Of a stretch of 64,000 bases of DNA, positions 1 through 10,109 are shown piece by piece (position 1 is the first letter of the stretch; every line of letters begins with the position of its first letter). The position numbers and the translations under genes were made by a program. The notes beneath the pieces are model-generated. The model did not search any database. It saw nothing but the letters and a program-made list of their open reading frames with translations, and was not told where the DNA came from. Source of the stretch: Desulfosporosinus acidiphilus SJ4 (GTDB lineage: Bacteria; Bacillota; Desulfitobacteriia; Desulfitobacteriales; Desulfitobacteriaceae). The stretch is from assembly GCF_000255115.2 (NCBI RefSeq), contig NC_018068.1, positions 2,947,977 through 3,011,976 on the forward strand, read 5' to 3'.

Positions 1-60
1 TTCTAATAATGCTATGGCTTGTTCTCGAGTAAGATCGTCCTTAGAGTTTAACAACGCCAC
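1..60 (-). CDS. partial unidentified ORF at left edge, downstream of mcmA2
   Basis: An open frame runs off the left edge. It begins at a GTG (58-60) eight bases after a GGGG-type ribosome binding site. The visible peptide starts MALLNSKDDLTREQAIALLE and looks hydrophilic and helical. The frame also stays open upstream of the GTG, so the start is uncertain. It would be the gene after the methylmalonyl-CoA mutase B12 subunit, about 37 bases past its stop codon. Nothing here identifies a family; a metabolic partner such as the epimerase is possible by position only. Confidence is low because only 20 residues are visible. Confidence 0.35.
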   Translation of the reverse strand, partial: MALLNSKDDLTREQAIALLE

Positions 61-97
61 GTAATCAACCCCTTTTTCCTGAATTGAACTCCTCGTA

Positions 98-502
98 TCA
101 TAAAACCTCTAGTCTCTTTTCGATCCAACCTACTATCTCTGCCGTAGTTGTGCCCGGCGTAAACAAGGCCTCTGCGTGTCCTCCCTCCAAAAGTGAATCA
201 ATGTCCTCCTCAGGAAGCGTTCCTCCACCCATTAATAATATATCATCCGCGTTTTGCTCTTTGAGTAATTCTTTTATTCTTGGGAAAATTGTCATGTGCG
301 CTCCAGATAAAACACTGATACCAATGATATCAACATCTTCTTGAATTGCAGCTTCCACGATCTGCTCCGGTGTCTGATGCAATCCTGAATAGATAACTTC
401 CATTCCTGCATCACGTAATGCCCGGGCAATTACTTTCGCCCCACGGTCATGTCCGTCTAAACCTGGCTTGGCAACTAGAACACGAATGCGACTTGTCTTC
501 AT
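98..502 (-). CDS. mcmA2: methylmalonyl-CoA mutase, cobalamin-binding subunit
   Basis: This 134-residue protein is the separate B12-binding subunit of a split methylmalonyl-CoA mutase, which interconverts (R)-methylmalonyl-CoA and succinyl-CoA. The base-off cobalamin motif DGHDRG sits at residues 16-21, with His18 as the expected cobalt ligand. Later glycine-rich segments ([18 protein letters not shown]) fit the Rossmann-like B12 fold. Its length matches stand-alone small subunits, so it is not a truncated long mutase. It lies 23 bases after the catalytic subunit gene in the same minus-strand operon, which also encodes the MeaB chaperone and an adenosyltransferase. Confidence 0.95.
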   Translation of the reverse strand: MKTSRIRVLVAKPGLDGHDRGAKVIARALRDAGMEVIYSGLHQTPEQIVEAAIQEDVDIIGISVLSGAHMTIFPRIKELLKEQNADDILLMGGGTLPEEDIDSLLEGGHAEALFTPGTTTAEIVGWIEKRLEVL

Positions 503-525
503 CGCTTCTTCCCTCCCCCTATGAT

Positions 526-2163
526 CTAAAATACAGCTTGTTCGCGATACTCTCCGAAGACGTCTTTAAGAACAGCGATCATTTCCCCTTCTGTGGCATA
601 AGCCCGCACGGCATCAAGGATTTTAGGCACTAAATTGTCTGTTTCCAGAGCTGCTTGCTTTAAGCCTTCTAAGGTGGTTTGGACTCGGAGATTATCACGG
701 CTTTGTTTCAGCGCCTGAAGCCCGCGTACTTGAGCCCTTTCAACCTCCGGATCAATTTTCAGTAAATCGATTTCTGCTTTCCCTTCATTGATAAATTCAT
801 TAACACCGACAATAATTCGGTCTTTGCTTTCTATCTCTTGTTGATAGCGGTAGGCCGCATCAGCAATTTCCTGCTGGAAGAAGTTCTTCCGAATGGCTTC
901 CAGTACCCCGCCCAATTCATCAATTTTCCGGAAGTATTCCTCTGCTCCCTCCTCCATCTGATTTGTCAGGGTTTCTACAAAATATGAACCGGCTAAAGGA
1001 TCAATGGTATTCACTACACCTGTTTCATAAGCGAGGATTTGCTGGGTTCTGAGAGCAATTTGGACGGATTTTTGAGTCGGTAATGCTAAGACCTCATCCA
1101 TGGAATTGGTATGCAAAGATTGGGTTCCACCCATGACTGCCGCCATTGCCTGATAGGCAGTTCTCACGATATTATTCTCAGGTTGTTGTCCGGTCAGAGA
1201 ACAACCGGCCGTTTGGGTATGGAAACGCAATAATAAGCTTTCTTCTTTTTTGGCGCCATACTTCTCCTTCATATGACGCGCCCAAATCCGACGAGCGGCT
1301 CGATATTTGGCGATTTCTTCAAAAAAATCCGTATGAGAATTGAAGAAGAACGATAACCGAGGCGCAAAATCGTCAACATCCAAACCGGCCTTGATACCTG
1401 CTTCAACATAAGCAAATCCATCGGCTAGGGTAAAAGCAAGCTCCTGGAGCGCGGTTGCTCCTGCTTCTCGTATGTGATAGCCGCTGATACTGATAGTATT
1501 CCACTTAGGAACATGTTCTTTAGCAAAACCAAAGATATCGGTGATAAGGCGCAAAGACGGTTCGGGAGGAAAGATCCATGACTTTTGGGCTATGTATTCT
1601 TTAAGAATATCATTCTGGATAGTTCCGGTTAGCTTATGAGCGGGAACGCCCTGCTTTTCGGCAGCGACAATATACATGGACCAAACAATAGACGCCGGGG
1701 CATTGATAGTCATAGAGGTACTGACTTTATCAAGGGGGATATCCTTAAACAATATTTCCATGTCAGCCAGCGAGTCGATTGCCACACCCACCCGGCCAAC
1801 CTCCCCGAACGCACGGGGGTGATCCGAATCATATCCCATGATGGTGGGCATATCAAAAGCAACACTCAACCCTGTTTGACCCTGTTCGAGCAAAAACTTA
1901 TACCGTTCATTAGATTCTTTCGCTGTAGCAAAACCTGCAAACTGTCGCATGGTCCATAGCCGGCCGCGATACATATTGGGACGGACACCTCGAGTATAAG
2001 GGTATACTCCGGGATTTCCCAAGTCTTCCTCGTAATTGATCTCTGCCATATGCCCGGGAGCATAGAGCGGATCAATAGGAACACTTGAAACAGTCATAAA
2101 CGAATAGTTTCGCTCCTTCTGAGCATCGTAGGTTGCTTTCCAACGCAGGAAATTATCCTTCAT
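526..2163 (-). CDS. mcmA1: methylmalonyl-CoA mutase, catalytic (N-terminal) subunit
   Basis: This 545-residue protein is the TIM-barrel catalytic subunit of adenosylcobalamin-dependent methylmalonyl-CoA mutase. It carries typical segments such as [20 protein letters not shown] near the N-terminus, [14 protein letters not shown], and [19 protein letters not shown] around residues 325-345. It ends without a B12 domain, which is supplied by the next gene. The ATG at 2161-2163 lies inside the end of meaB (11-base overlap), so translation is probably coupled. The likely role is propionate/succinate interconversion. Very close relatives such as isobutyryl- or ethylmalonyl-CoA mutases cannot be strictly excluded by eye. 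Confidence 0.95.
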   Translation of the reverse strand: MKDNFLRWKATYDAQKERNYSFMTVSSVPIDPLYAPGHMAEINYEEDLGNPGVYPYTRGVRPNMYRGRLWTMRQFAGFATAKESNERYKFLLEQGQTGLSVAFDMPTIMGYDSDHPRAFGEVGRVGVAIDSLADMEILFKDIPLDKVSTSMTINAPASIVWSMYIVAAEKQGVPAHKLTGTIQNDILKEYIAQKSWIFPPEPSLRLITDIFGFAKEHVPKWNTISISGYHIREAGATALQELAFTLADGFAYVEAGIKAGLDVDDFAPRLSFFFNSHTDFFEEIAKYRAARRIWARHMKEKYGAKKEESLLLRFHTQTAGCSLTGQQPENNIVRTAYQAMAAVMGGTQSLHTNSMDEVLALPTQKSVQIALRTQQILAYETGVVNTIDPLAGSYFVETLTNQMEEGAEEYFRKIDELGGVLEAIRKNFFQQEIADAAYRYQQEIESKDRIIVGVNEFINEGKAEIDLLKIDPEVERAQVRGLQALKQSRDNLRVQTTLEGLKQAALETDNLVPKILDAVRAYATEGEMIAVLKDVFGEYREQAVF

Positions 2164-3112
2164 CTCCTTTATCCTCCTTAAAACACTCTTTCCAAAGATT
2201 GTGAGTCAATTCATAAGGATTTTCATAATCACAATCCATTAACTTCCCTTTTGCAGCTTCCCAAGCCATGTTAAAGACTGCCAGAGTTTTATCTTCCCAC
2301 TGACGCCAGACCTCAAGGCGTAAGCGCTCTTTATGGCGCTCAATCCTTTGTCCCGATTCGAGTAAATAAGTTTGATGATCTTCAATCTTTGCTAATAATG
2401 TTTCCAGCCCTGTATTATTAACAACACTTGTCATGACAACCGGAGGGCGCCAACTCTTCCCATCGCAACTCAAATTTAACATCATTTCAATATCATTTTT
2501 CATCCGATCAGACCCCGGCAAATCCGCTTTATTAATGACAAAAATATCTGCTACTTCCATGATTCCCGCTTTAATAGCTTGGATTCCGTCTCCTGTTCCA
2601 GGATTAAGCACAACCACCACCGTGTCTGACATTTGCATAATTTCAAGTTCCGACTGACCAACACCCACCGTTTCCAAAAGCAGACGCTCATACCCGGCAC
2701 ATTCTAAAATGTGCAAGATATCTAACGTGGAACGTGTAACACCCCCAAGATGTCCTCGCGTGCCCAAACTGCGGATAAAAACATCCCTATCCGTACCATG
2801 AGCCTGCATGCGAATACGGTCTCCTAATATCGCTCCTCCTGAATACGGGCTGCTGGGATCTACTGCCACAATCCCAACTCTTTCATTTTTAGCCCGGTAA
2901 AGTATTGTCAACGCTTCAACCAAGGAGCTTTTTCCTGCCCCTGGAGGCCCTGTTATCCCCACCACTAAGTTATTTTTAATGGTTTTTAAAATTGAAGACA
3001 TAATATACTCTCGGTCTAAACCGTCTTCAACCCAAGAAATAATTTTGGCGGCTGCCCGACGATCTTTTGCCAAAAGACGAGCAATCCATTGATCAAGTGC
3101 TTCTCTATTCAA
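2153..3112 (-). CDS. meaB: MeaB/ArgK-family GTPase, mutase chaperone
   Basis: A 319-residue G3E-family P-loop GTPase that loads and protects methylmalonyl-CoA mutase, gating adenosylcobalamin transfer and removing damaged cofactor. The Walker A segment [12 protein letters not shown] is at residues 52-63, ETVGVGQSE follows around 146-154, and the guanine-specificity motif NKAD lies near 195. The start is TTG (3110-3112), which shares bases with the TGA stop of the upstream adenosyltransferase gene, so expression is coupled. It in turn overlaps mcmA1. This adenosyltransferase-chaperone-mutase order is a classic functional grouping. Confidence 0.95.
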   Translation of the reverse strand: MNREALDQWIARLLAKDRRAAAKIISWVEDGLDREYIMSSILKTIKNNLVVGITGPPGAGKSSLVEALTILYRAKNERVGIVAVDPSSPYSGGAILGDRIRMQAHGTDRDVFIRSLGTRGHLGGVTRSTLDILHILECAGYERLLLETVGVGQSELEIMQMSDTVVVVLNPGTGDGIQAIKAGIMEVADIFVINKADLPGSDRMKNDIEMMLNLSCDGKSWRPPVVMTSVVNNTGLETLLAKIEDHQTYLLESGQRIERHKERLRLEVWRQWEDKTLAVFNMAWEAAKGKLMDCDYENPYELTHNLWKECFKEDKGDEG

Positions 3113-3627
3113 AACTCCATCCCCGCCTTTGCCTCAACACCTTGGTTATATGCATGCTTTATTTCTGTCATTTCGGTGACTGTATCGGCAATTTCTATTA
3201 TCTCAGCTGCTGCATACCGTCCGGTTAAAACCAAATCAAGGTGAGGCGGTTTCTTATGAACTAATTCCAAGACCTGATTAACAGATATTAATTTAAAGGC
3301 TACTGCGACAAGAATTTCATCCAGTACTATAAGATCATAATTATCTTCTTCCAACCATTGTCTGGCTAAAGCCAATCCTTCTTGAGCCATCGTAATATCT
3401 ATGGGGTCAGGATTTTCATAGGAAACAAAGGATTCCCGCCCCGCTTGAACGAGTGTTAATTTCGGGAGCACAGGAGTTATTTTTATTTCACCGTAATTCT
3501 TGCTCCCCTTCATAAACTGTAGAAATCCAACCCTTTGATTATGGCCTAAAGCCCTTAAACTTAAGCCGAGAGCGGCAGTCGTCTTGCCCTTGCCGTTTCC
3601 GGTATAGACTAGTATTAATCCAGCCAT
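3109..3627 (-). CDS. cobO: cob(I)alamin adenosyltransferase, CobO/BtuR type
   Basis: This protein adenosylates cob(I)alamin with ATP, making the cofactor used by the mutase encoded downstream. The P-loop GNGKGKTTAA is at residues 10-19, with VLDEI in the second half and a terminal region resembling the BtuR/CobO family. A longer reading frame exists, but the ATG at 3625-3627 is preferred: it has a full AGGAGGT site at 3634-3640 with six bases of spacing and gives 172 residues, close to family length. It is the first gene of the B12 operon. No cobalamin riboswitch was recognised upstream. Confidence 0.93.
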   Translation of the reverse strand: MAGLILVYTGNGKGKTTAALGLSLRALGHNQRVGFLQFMKGSKNYGEIKITPVLPKLTLVQAGRESFVSYENPDPIDITMAQEGLALARQWLEEDNYDLIVLDEILVAVAFKLISVNQVLELVHKKPPHLDLVLTGRYAAAEIIEIADTVTEMTEIKHAYNQGVEAKAGMEF

Positions 3628-3805
3628 CCAGATACCTCCTTTCTTTAGAGCATTGCCTTGATTATTATCAATAATCTTAATATTCTCAATTGCAAGATTT
3701 ATACCAATTAGGAGCTGCACAATATCCGCACTGCAGAAGTATACGTACTGAGTTGCAGTTTTGCGCTAATCTCCTCCGTTTATCGTCATAACATACTGCT
3801 GCCTA
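3628..3805. other. upstream region of the B12 operon
   Basis: This stretch holds the cobO ribosome binding site (3634-3640) and presumably the operon promoter. I could not pick a convincing -35/-10 pair. No cobalamin riboswitch B12-box was recognised here. Confidence 0.5.
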
Positions 3806-3883
3806 TTGCACTTATGCTAGAGGACGAAGATACTGTCTTCGCACGTCTTAGCCCTTCTTGAAGTCTACAACCTAAGGTTATAT
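3806..3883. repeat. dispersed structured repeat R1, copy a (partial)
   Basis: This segment matches two other places in the window (23547-23684 and 33798-33936). Shared blocks are TTGCACTTATGCTAGA, GACGAAGA, ACTGTCTTCGCACG, CTTCTTG and AAGGTTATA. It contains a near-perfect hairpin (CGAAGATA-C-TGTCTTCG). The left stem-loop seen in the other copies is missing or degraded. It lies between the B12 operon promoter region and the rRNA/tRNA terminator. Confidence 0.7.
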
Positions 3884-3953
3884 GCCTGCCTGGAAAATAT
3901 ATTTATCAGTTAATCGGTGGTGCCGCTCGGCGAACATGGAGATCTGACAGTAT

Positions 3954-4010
3954 AAAAAAACGTCCTGAAAGCGATACACATTCTAACAAATTTGTATCGC
4001 TTTCAGGACG
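3954..4010 (-). terminator. Rho-independent terminator of the 16S-tRNA operon
   Basis: A 17-bp perfect inverted repeat (3961-3977 with 3994-4010, arm CGTCCTGAAAGCGATAC) is followed on the minus strand by seven T residues (3954-3960). It lies 74 bases after the last tRNA gene and so ends the rRNA/tRNA transcript before any 23S gene. Confidence 0.92.
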
Positions 4011-4083
4011 CAGCGTTTCAGTTATTCAGTTAAATTTTCCCCGTGGAATCACTTATAAAGTGAAGATAGATTGATTTAGACGA

Positions 4084-4171
4084 TGGTGCCGATGACCGGA
4101 ATCGAACCGGTACGGGCTATTAACCCGCGGGATTTTAAGTCCCGTGCGTCTGCCAGTTCCGCCACATCGGC
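4084..4171 (-). tRNA. tRNA-Leu (anticodon TAA)
   Basis: The minus strand folds into an 88-nt class II tRNA with acceptor stem GCCGATG/CATCGGC, a long variable arm (CGGGTTAATAGCCCG) and T-loop GGTTCGATTCC. The anticodon loop reads CTTAAAA (TAA). CCA is encoded. It is the last gene of the tRNA cluster. Confidence 0.95.
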
Positions 4172-4175
4172 AAGT

Positions 4176-4250
4176 TGGAGGCGGCACCCTGATTCGAACG
4201 AGGGGATAAAGGCTCTGCAGGCCTCTGCCTTACCACTTGGCTATGCCGCC
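4176..4250 (-). tRNA. tRNA-Cys (anticodon GCA)
   Basis: A 75-nt tRNA with acceptor stem GGCGGCA/TGCCGCC, anticodon loop CTGCAGA (GCA), T-loop GTTCGAATC and encoded CCA. Confidence 0.95.
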
Positions 4251-4261
4251 CTAAAGTATAG

Positions 4262-4335
4262 TGGAGCGGGTGATGAGAATCGAACTCACGTAGCTAGCTT
4301 GGAAGGCTAGTGCTCTACCATTGAGCTACACCCGC
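4262..4335 (-). tRNA. tRNA-Gly (anticodon TCC)
   Basis: A 74-nt tRNA with acceptor GCGGGTG/CACCCGC, anticodon loop CTTCCAA (TCC), T-loop GTTCGATTC and encoded CCA. Confidence 0.95.
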
Positions 4336-4336
4336 A

Positions 4337-4411
4337 TGGCTCCCCGAGTAGGACTCGAACCTACAACCTACCGGTTAACAGCCGGTTGCTCCACCATTGA
4401 GCTATCGAGGA
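4337..4411 (-). tRNA. tRNA-Asn (anticodon GTT)
   Basis: A 75-nt tRNA with acceptor TCCTCGA/TCGGGGA, anticodon loop CTGTTAA (GTT), T-loop GTTCGAGTC and encoded CCA. It is separated from tRNA-Gly by one base. Confidence 0.95.
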
Positions 4412-4418
4412 ATATATC

Positions 4419-4509
4419 TGGCGGAGAAGGAGGGATTTGAACCCTCGCGGCAGTTACCCACCCTAACGGTTTAGCAAACCGTCCTCTTCAGCCACTTGAG
4501 TACTTCTCC
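4419..4509 (-). tRNA. tRNA-Ser (anticodon GCT)
   Basis: A 91-nt class II tRNA with acceptor GGAGAAG/CTTCTCC, anticodon loop TTGCTAA (GCT), long variable arm and encoded CCA. Confidence 0.95.
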
Positions 4510-4515
4510 AGAGTT

Positions 4516-4566
4516 TGGACTATTTGTTACCCACACGTGCGCGTCTGCCAATTACGCCACGCCTGC
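4516..4566 (-). pseudogene. truncated tRNA-Leu remnant
   Basis: The minus strand begins GCAGGCGTGGCGTAATTGG and continues CAGACGCGCACG, matching the acceptor 5' strand and D-arm of a class II tRNA-Leu. It then jumps to TGTGGGTAACA, which looks like a variable arm, and ends near an encoded CCA. The anticodon arm and T-arm are absent, so it cannot work as a tRNA. It sits between intact tRNA-Thr and tRNA-Ser genes. Confidence 0.7.
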
Positions 4567-4570
4567 AGAA

Positions 4571-4646
4571 TGGAGCCATTGACCGGGATTGAACCGGTGA
4601 CCTTATCCTTACCAAGGATACGCTCTACCGACTGAGCTACAATGGC
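4571..4646 (-). tRNA. tRNA-Thr (anticodon GGT)
   Basis: A 76-nt tRNA with acceptor GCCATTG/CAATGGC, anticodon loop TTGGTAA (GGT), T-loop GTTCAATCC and encoded CCA. Confidence 0.95.
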
Positions 4647-4652
4647 ATAACA

Positions 4653-4741
4653 TGGCGGAGGGGGTGGGATTCGAACCCACGGCCCCTTGCGGAGTCACTG
4701 GTTTTCAAGACCAGCTCCTTAAACCACTCGGACACCCCTCC
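4653..4741 (-). tRNA. tRNA-Ser (anticodon TGA)
   Basis: An 89-nt class II tRNA with acceptor GGAGGGG/CCCCTCC, anticodon loop CTTGAAA (TGA), a variable arm around ACTCCGCAAGGGGC, and encoded CCA. Confidence 0.95.
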
Positions 4742-4747
4742 AGCAAA

Positions 4748-4823
4748 TGGCGACCCCGATCGGACTTGAACCGACGATCTCCTGCGTGACAGGCAGGCAT
4801 GTTAACCACTACACCACGGGGCC
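4748..4823 (-). tRNA. tRNA-Asp (anticodon GTC)
   Basis: A 76-nt tRNA with acceptor GGCCCCG/CGGGGTC, anticodon loop CTGTCAC (GTC), T-loop GTTCAAGTC and encoded CCA. It is the first tRNA after the 16S gene. Confidence 0.95.
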
Positions 4824-4877
4824 ACTTGAAGGTTGTGGGCAGGGATGGAACTTAAAATTGAGTTACCGCTTCGGGTC

Positions 4878-4909
4878 TCTCAAAACTAAACAACAGCTTT
4901 GCCAATGAG
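4878..4909 (-). other. 3' arm of the pre-16S processing stem
   Basis: On the minus strand this arm reads CTCATTGG followed by GTTGTTTAGTTTTGAGAG. It pairs with the arm upstream of the 16S gene (6783-6815: AAAACTAAACAAC and CCAATGAG). Such flanking stems are the usual RNase III processing site for 16S precursors. Confidence 0.75.
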
Positions 4910-5037
4910 TTGCCGATCCCTCGGCTCGAGTCTTTAGACTCTCTTCATCTCTTATCAAAAACTTAAGTTTAACCTTCGTTTTCTTCATAAGAGCATCGAC
5001 CCATAGGATGTTCGTTTAAAGCCTAAGCTCTAAACCG

Positions 5038-6704
<1,667 letters not shown>

Positions 6705-6782
6705 AAAGTTATTCAACTTCTTCGTAAGAAGATGATTTCTTGCTCATGATTTCATGATTCTTTTGAAACTCTTGCGAGTTTC

Positions 6783-6815
6783 TCTCATTGGCTGTCCTTG
6801 TTGTTTAGTTTTCAA
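6783..6815 (-). other. 5' arm of the pre-16S processing stem
   Basis: On the minus strand this leader segment contains TTTGAAAACTAAACAACAAG and then CCAATGAG. Both are complementary to the segment just after the 16S gene (4878-4909). It lies about 80 nt before the mature 16S start. Confidence 0.75.
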
Positions 6816-6990
6816 AGACCAAAGACCATGGACGACGACACAGGATGTGCCTAGTGTCGAATATGTCACGGATGACAAAATATTCGACGGGTCTGGGTGT
6901 CGCGAAGGACAAATAAGTGCTATGCTCTCCAATGGAGACTATTAGGATGTCCGAGTGCGACCAGAGACCTCTTTTTACGACCAGAATGTT

Positions 6991-7019
6991 ATTTTAACAT
7001 TGGTGTTTTACATTGTCAA
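6991..7019 (-). promoter_or_regulatory. rRNA operon promoter (sigma-A type)
   Basis: The minus strand has TTGACA (7014-7019) and TAAAAT (6991-6996) with a 17-bp spacer, a near-consensus housekeeping promoter. Transcription would start near 6984, about 280 nt before the mature 16S. The leader between contains several self-complementary segments, for example TCGAATAT...ATATTCGA around 6858-6893. Confidence 0.85.
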
Positions 7020-7045
7020 GGGCAAGAAACCGAACTATTATAATT

Positions 7046-7086
7046 AAATTTCTTAAATTTCTTAAACTTAAATTTCTTAAATTCTT
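7046..7086. repeat. short tandem AAATTTCTT repeats upstream of the rRNA promoter
   Basis: The 9-mer AAATTTCTT occurs at 7046, 7055 and 7070, with a degenerate form at 7079. They lie just upstream of the 16S promoter in an AT-rich stretch, where an UP-element-like role is possible but unproven. Nothing else convincing was seen between 7020 and 7290. Confidence 0.5.
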
Positions 7087-7294
7087 ATACAATGACCAAA
7101 TTCACATGCTAACACTTAAATAACAAATTATAAAACAATAAATATCTATATTAGAATAACCCTAAAGCCTAAATCATTTATTGTCTTTACAACGTTGACT
7201 CATTTCATTATTATATCTTTTTCTTTTGATTGTTTTATATCCAATAAACCGAGCAAAAGTATGAAATATATTTAGATTCTTACAAAAGGTAGCA

Positions 7295-7329
7295 GGGACC
7301 GTTTAGAAACTTTAGTTTCTCACGGCCCC
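7295..7329 (-). terminator. terminator-like hairpin after the receptor gene
   Basis: AGGGACCG...CGGCCCCT arms extended by TAGAAAC/GTTTCT form a strong stem-loop downstream of the 7355-8218 gene. The T-run after it is weak. Confidence 0.55.
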
Positions 7330-7354
7330 TAAAAGAAACATGTGACGTTATATT

Positions 7355-8218
7355 TCATTTATTATTCATGATTTCTTCAACTGTATGAACCTTTGCAATC
7401 ACCGATAACTGCTTCGCAATTGATATAATTTCATCTGTCAGAGCAGCAATCTCCTCAGTAGCAGCAGCTTGGTTTTCCGACGAAAGGTATGTTTTATTAA
7501 TCCTTCCGCTGATTAATTCAATGGCCCCCTTTATATCCAAAAGGGACCTGGCAACCTTTTCAGTCGATTCCTTGCTAAGGCCCGAGAATTTGCCCATTTC
7601 TGTTGCAACGACACTAAATCCTCTCCCGGCCTCACCCGCTCTTGCTGCCTCTATTGACGCGTTTAAGGCAAGGAGATTAGACTGTTTAGATATATTTTTT
7701 ATATCCTCAATGATACTGTCAATGGCCTTAATTTTGTTTTCTGTTTCCAAGCTAAACTCATCAATTTCTTTAATAAAAGTTGATAATTGCTGGGAACTCG
7801 AAGCAACCTCCTCTATACTTGCGTTTAATTGTTCCATAGAAGAAAAGAGCTTTGTAGTACTTTCTTCAATTCTTGTCTCTTTTTCTATACTCTTAGAAAC
7901 AGATACAATGGCAACAACTTCTCCTTTGTCGTCAAAGACTGGGGTGAGAAGACCTTTGGCAGGAATTCCAAAAAATCTTTTGGGAACCACCGACGGTAAT
8001 TGCTTTTTACTTTTCTTAACAAAATTATAAGTTTCCATATTTTTAATTGGGTCCCCAACTTTTGAGGGCATTTTAAGTTCACCCGGTGCATAAGCGGCGA
8101 TAATTTCTTTTCGAAGATCAAATACAATTATGGTGATATCATCCTGCATAACCTCATTTAAGATTGGCATTAACTCTATAAATTGTTGAAGGTGTTTTTC
8201 TTCCATTACCATCACCAC
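7355..8218 (-). CDS. soluble methyl-accepting chemotaxis-type protein
   Basis: A 287-residue cytoplasmic protein with no membrane segment. Residues 1-110 form a small sensor-like domain with the feel of a PAS or Cache fold ([36 protein letters not shown]). Residues 120-285 form a short MCP signalling domain with a hairpin tip resembling [21 protein letters not shown]. That motif is the CheA/CheW contact region. The start is ambiguous: GTG at 8218 or in-frame ATGs at 8212 and 8206, none with a strong ribosome binding site. Its signal is unknown; nearby methyltransferase genes suggest, but do not show, a link. Confidence 0.9.
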   Translation of the reverse strand: MVMVMEEKHLQQFIELMPILNEVMQDDITIIVFDLRKEIIAAYAPGELKMPSKVGDPIKNMETYNFVKKSKKQLPSVVPKRFFGIPAKGLLTPVFDDKGEVVAIVSVSKSIEKETRIEESTTKLFSSMEQLNASIEEVASSSQQLSTFIKEIDEFSLETENKIKAIDSIIEDIKNISKQSNLLALNASIEAARAGEAGRGFSVVATEMGKFSGLSKESTEKVARSLLDIKGAIELISGRINKTYLSSENQAAATEEIAALTDEIISIAKQLSVIAKVHTVEEIMNNK

Positions 8219-8260
8219 TTTTTCATGTATTTGGCACTTATAACGACAGCATTAATTAAG

Positions 8261-8286
8261 GAGAGGGATGACGCATCATCTCTCTT
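8261..8286 (-). terminator. hairpin after the GPH transporter gene
   Basis: GAGAGGGATGA and TCATCTCTCTT form an 11-bp stem with a four-base loop, about 45 bases past the transporter stop codon. The T-tract is poor, so termination strength is uncertain. Confidence 0.5.
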
Positions 8287-8328
8287 TCAAGTTTAATGAA
8301 GCCTCATAATCTTGTCAAACCCAATAAT

Positions 8329-9684
8329 CTAGGCATTTCTGTCAGCAATTTCCTTCTGTAATTGTACGAGTTTCGCAGGTGTGATTTTATATAGGAGAAC
8401 GATAAATAACAACCCTATGAGCATGATAATTGCAGGAACTAACGCAATTCCGTCCTTTATGCCATTTGCCAGTACCGGAGTAGGCTTCATATTGGCTACA
8501 TATCCCGCTCCGGCAAGAACAGCAGTGATTATAACACTTCTCACAAGGATAGCTGCCTTAATGGGGAAACTGATTAAAGACATGATAAAACCTCTTGCGT
8601 TCTTTCCTGTTTTCCATTCACCGTAATCAACCGTCGCCGAATACATCGCAACACCTAAAGCATCGGGCATCCCATATCCCAGATAGGCGATGAACATTAT
8701 TACCATGAAGGAAATATAATTCATCGGCAGTGCCCATACTGCCAACAACCCGATGATAAATATTAAGAGCGACAAAATATAAGTATTTCGTTCTCCAATC
8801 TTTTTGGCAAGGGGATTTGTTATTGCTGCTCCAAAAAAGGTTACCACGTTGAGTCCTGTCATGAAAATCGTAATCGCTGCTAAATTATTAACGACATATT
8901 TAAAATAATAGAAGGCCAGGCCGAAAATAACAAACCGTCCTAAATACCTTCCAAGTTCACCTAACATTAGCCCAATGAGTGGCGGATTGACAACGATCTG
9001 TTTAAGCATCTCGCCGATGGACATTTTCTCTTCAGATTTACCTGTTGACACTGCAGTACCATGGAAAGCGTAGTCTTTGGTCATAAAGAACAATACATAA
9101 TAAGAAATAATCATAACGGCGCCGGTACATACAACGGTAAGCGTATATCCCATCGGAGGATTGCCTTTACCTAAAGCCAAAATCATCGGCATACCGATCA
9201 AGGAAAAGCTAATGGCCCCTAACGAATTAAACATCCCCCTGTTTGATGCCATAGCAATTCTTTCTTCTCTGACAGTGGTCATTGAGGAGTTCAAGGCGAT
9301 ATGTCCCCCGTAGTAAATGTTCCAAATTAAATGACTTATGACAAATCCAAGAGTAATAATAATAGCGTTGAGTGTCGGAGAGCCGATCTTAGAAAATTGC
9401 AGAATAAAGAATAATGCGGCAAAAGGAGGTCCCACTAGCAGCCATGAACGGTATTTTCCCCATTTCATATTGCTCTTTTCCAAGATTACTCCTGCAGTAG
9501 GAACCCATAAGATATCGAAGATACTTGTAATCATCAATACGCTGCCGGCCAGGGCCATTGGCAGCTTGGCATAATCCGTTAAAAACGCCGCGAAATAAAA
9601 TACTTCCATACTTACAAACAATTGAAATCCGAAGGATGGCAAACCGTAAAGATTAATAATCGACTTCTTCAAACGCGTCTCCAT
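8329..9684 (-). CDS. GPH-type (MFS_2) cation symporter
   Basis: A 451-residue, twelve-helix transporter resembling the glycoside-pentoside-hexuronide:cation symporter family. The segment MKWGKYRSWLLVGPP (about residues 73-87) and the mid-loop DYGEWKTGKNARG (about 350-362) are family hallmarks. The start has a strong GGGAGGAG site eight bases upstream. It follows the UroD-type methyltransferase and a 47-residue ORF on the same strand, so it probably imports the methylated substrate or exports the demethylated product. A stem-loop at 9844-9915 may separate or attenuate it. The substrate cannot be read from sequence. Confidence 0.88.
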   Translation of the reverse strand: METRLKKSIINLYGLPSFGFQLFVSMEVFYFAAFLTDYAKLPMALAGSVLMITSIFDILWVPTAGVILEKSNMKWGKYRSWLLVGPPFAALFFILQFSKIGSPTLNAIIITLGFVISHLIWNIYYGGHIALNSSMTTVREERIAMASNRGMFNSLGAISFSLIGMPMILALGKGNPPMGYTLTVVCTGAVMIISYYVLFFMTKDYAFHGTAVSTGKSEEKMSIGEMLKQIVVNPPLIGLMLGELGRYLGRFVIFGLAFYYFKYVVNNLAAITIFMTGLNVVTFFGAAITNPLAKKIGERNTYILSLLIFIIGLLAVWALPMNYISFMVIMFIAYLGYGMPDALGVAMYSATVDYGEWKTGKNARGFIMSLISFPIKAAILVRSVIITAVLAGAGYVANMKPTPVLANGIKDGIALVPAIIMLIGLLFIVLLYKITPAKLVQLQKEIADRNA

Positions 9685-9843
9685 AATATTCTCCTCCCTA
9701 AATTAAGTTTCTAACTTTAAATTTTTAGCATCAATAAATCCTTCTCACCTCCAGTTTTAAACTAAAGATTCATAACTCTGGGTCTCTAACACTGACCAGG
9801 TACTAATCTAAAGAATATTCGGATACTTTTTGAGAAAAATAAA

Positions 9844-9915
9844 GGGCAACCTCGACCCCGACAATTCCTTTTTGCAGCAACAGAAACTAATTCCTAGCGA
9901 GGTCTAACGTTGCCC
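9844..9915 (-). terminator. large stem-loop, possible terminator or attenuator
   Basis: GGGCAAC (9844-9850) pairs with GTTGCCC (9909-9915), and inner CCTCG pairs with CGAGG. On the minus strand the stem is followed by TTTATTTTT. It lies between the 47-residue ORF and the transporter, so it may end or throttle read-through into the transporter gene. Confidence 0.55.
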
Positions 9916-9945
9916 AATCATTACAGCATGGATAATGAAATCCAC

Positions 9946-10089
9946 TTACAGCAATAAATCCATAATGAACGTAAATAATACGTCCTCGTATTTTTCAATT
10001 TTGGCTGCGATCGCCTCCGACGGTTTCCCTTCCAATTCCGGATGCACAGCTAAATATTCTTCCCAAGTTGCGTAATACTCTGAATTCAT
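9946..10089 (-). CDS. small acidic protein (47 aa) of the methyltransferase operon
   Basis: A short frame with ATG at 10087-10089, a GGAGAGG site at 10095-10101 five bases upstream, and a TAA stop at 9946-9948. The peptide starts MNSEYYATWEEYLAVHPELE and ends FTFIMDLLL; it is helical, acidic at the start and hydrophobic at the end. It starts 20 bases after the UroD-family methyltransferase stop, on the same strand. I do not recognise a family. The clean ribosome binding site, codon use and operon position argue it is real. A role as a small subunit or accessory factor is inference. Confidence 0.75.
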   Translation of the reverse strand: MNSEYYATWEEYLAVHPELEGKPSEAIAAKIEKYEDVLFTFIMDLLL

Positions 10090-10109
10090 TTCAACCTCTC
10101 CTTCAAACT

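Noticed and set aside
3628-3805. Cobalamin riboswitch before the B12 operon
   Set aside because: No B12-box or matching paired elements were recognised on the minus strand.
4083-4310. Open frame of 75 codons on the plus strand across tRNA genes
   Set aside because: It lies entirely on the antisense of tRNA-Leu, tRNA-Cys and tRNA-Gly, with no ribosome binding site.
7355-8218. Truncated membrane chemoreceptor
   Set aside because: The sensor-like N-terminus and signalling domain are continuous and lack membrane helices, so a soluble receptor is the simpler reading.
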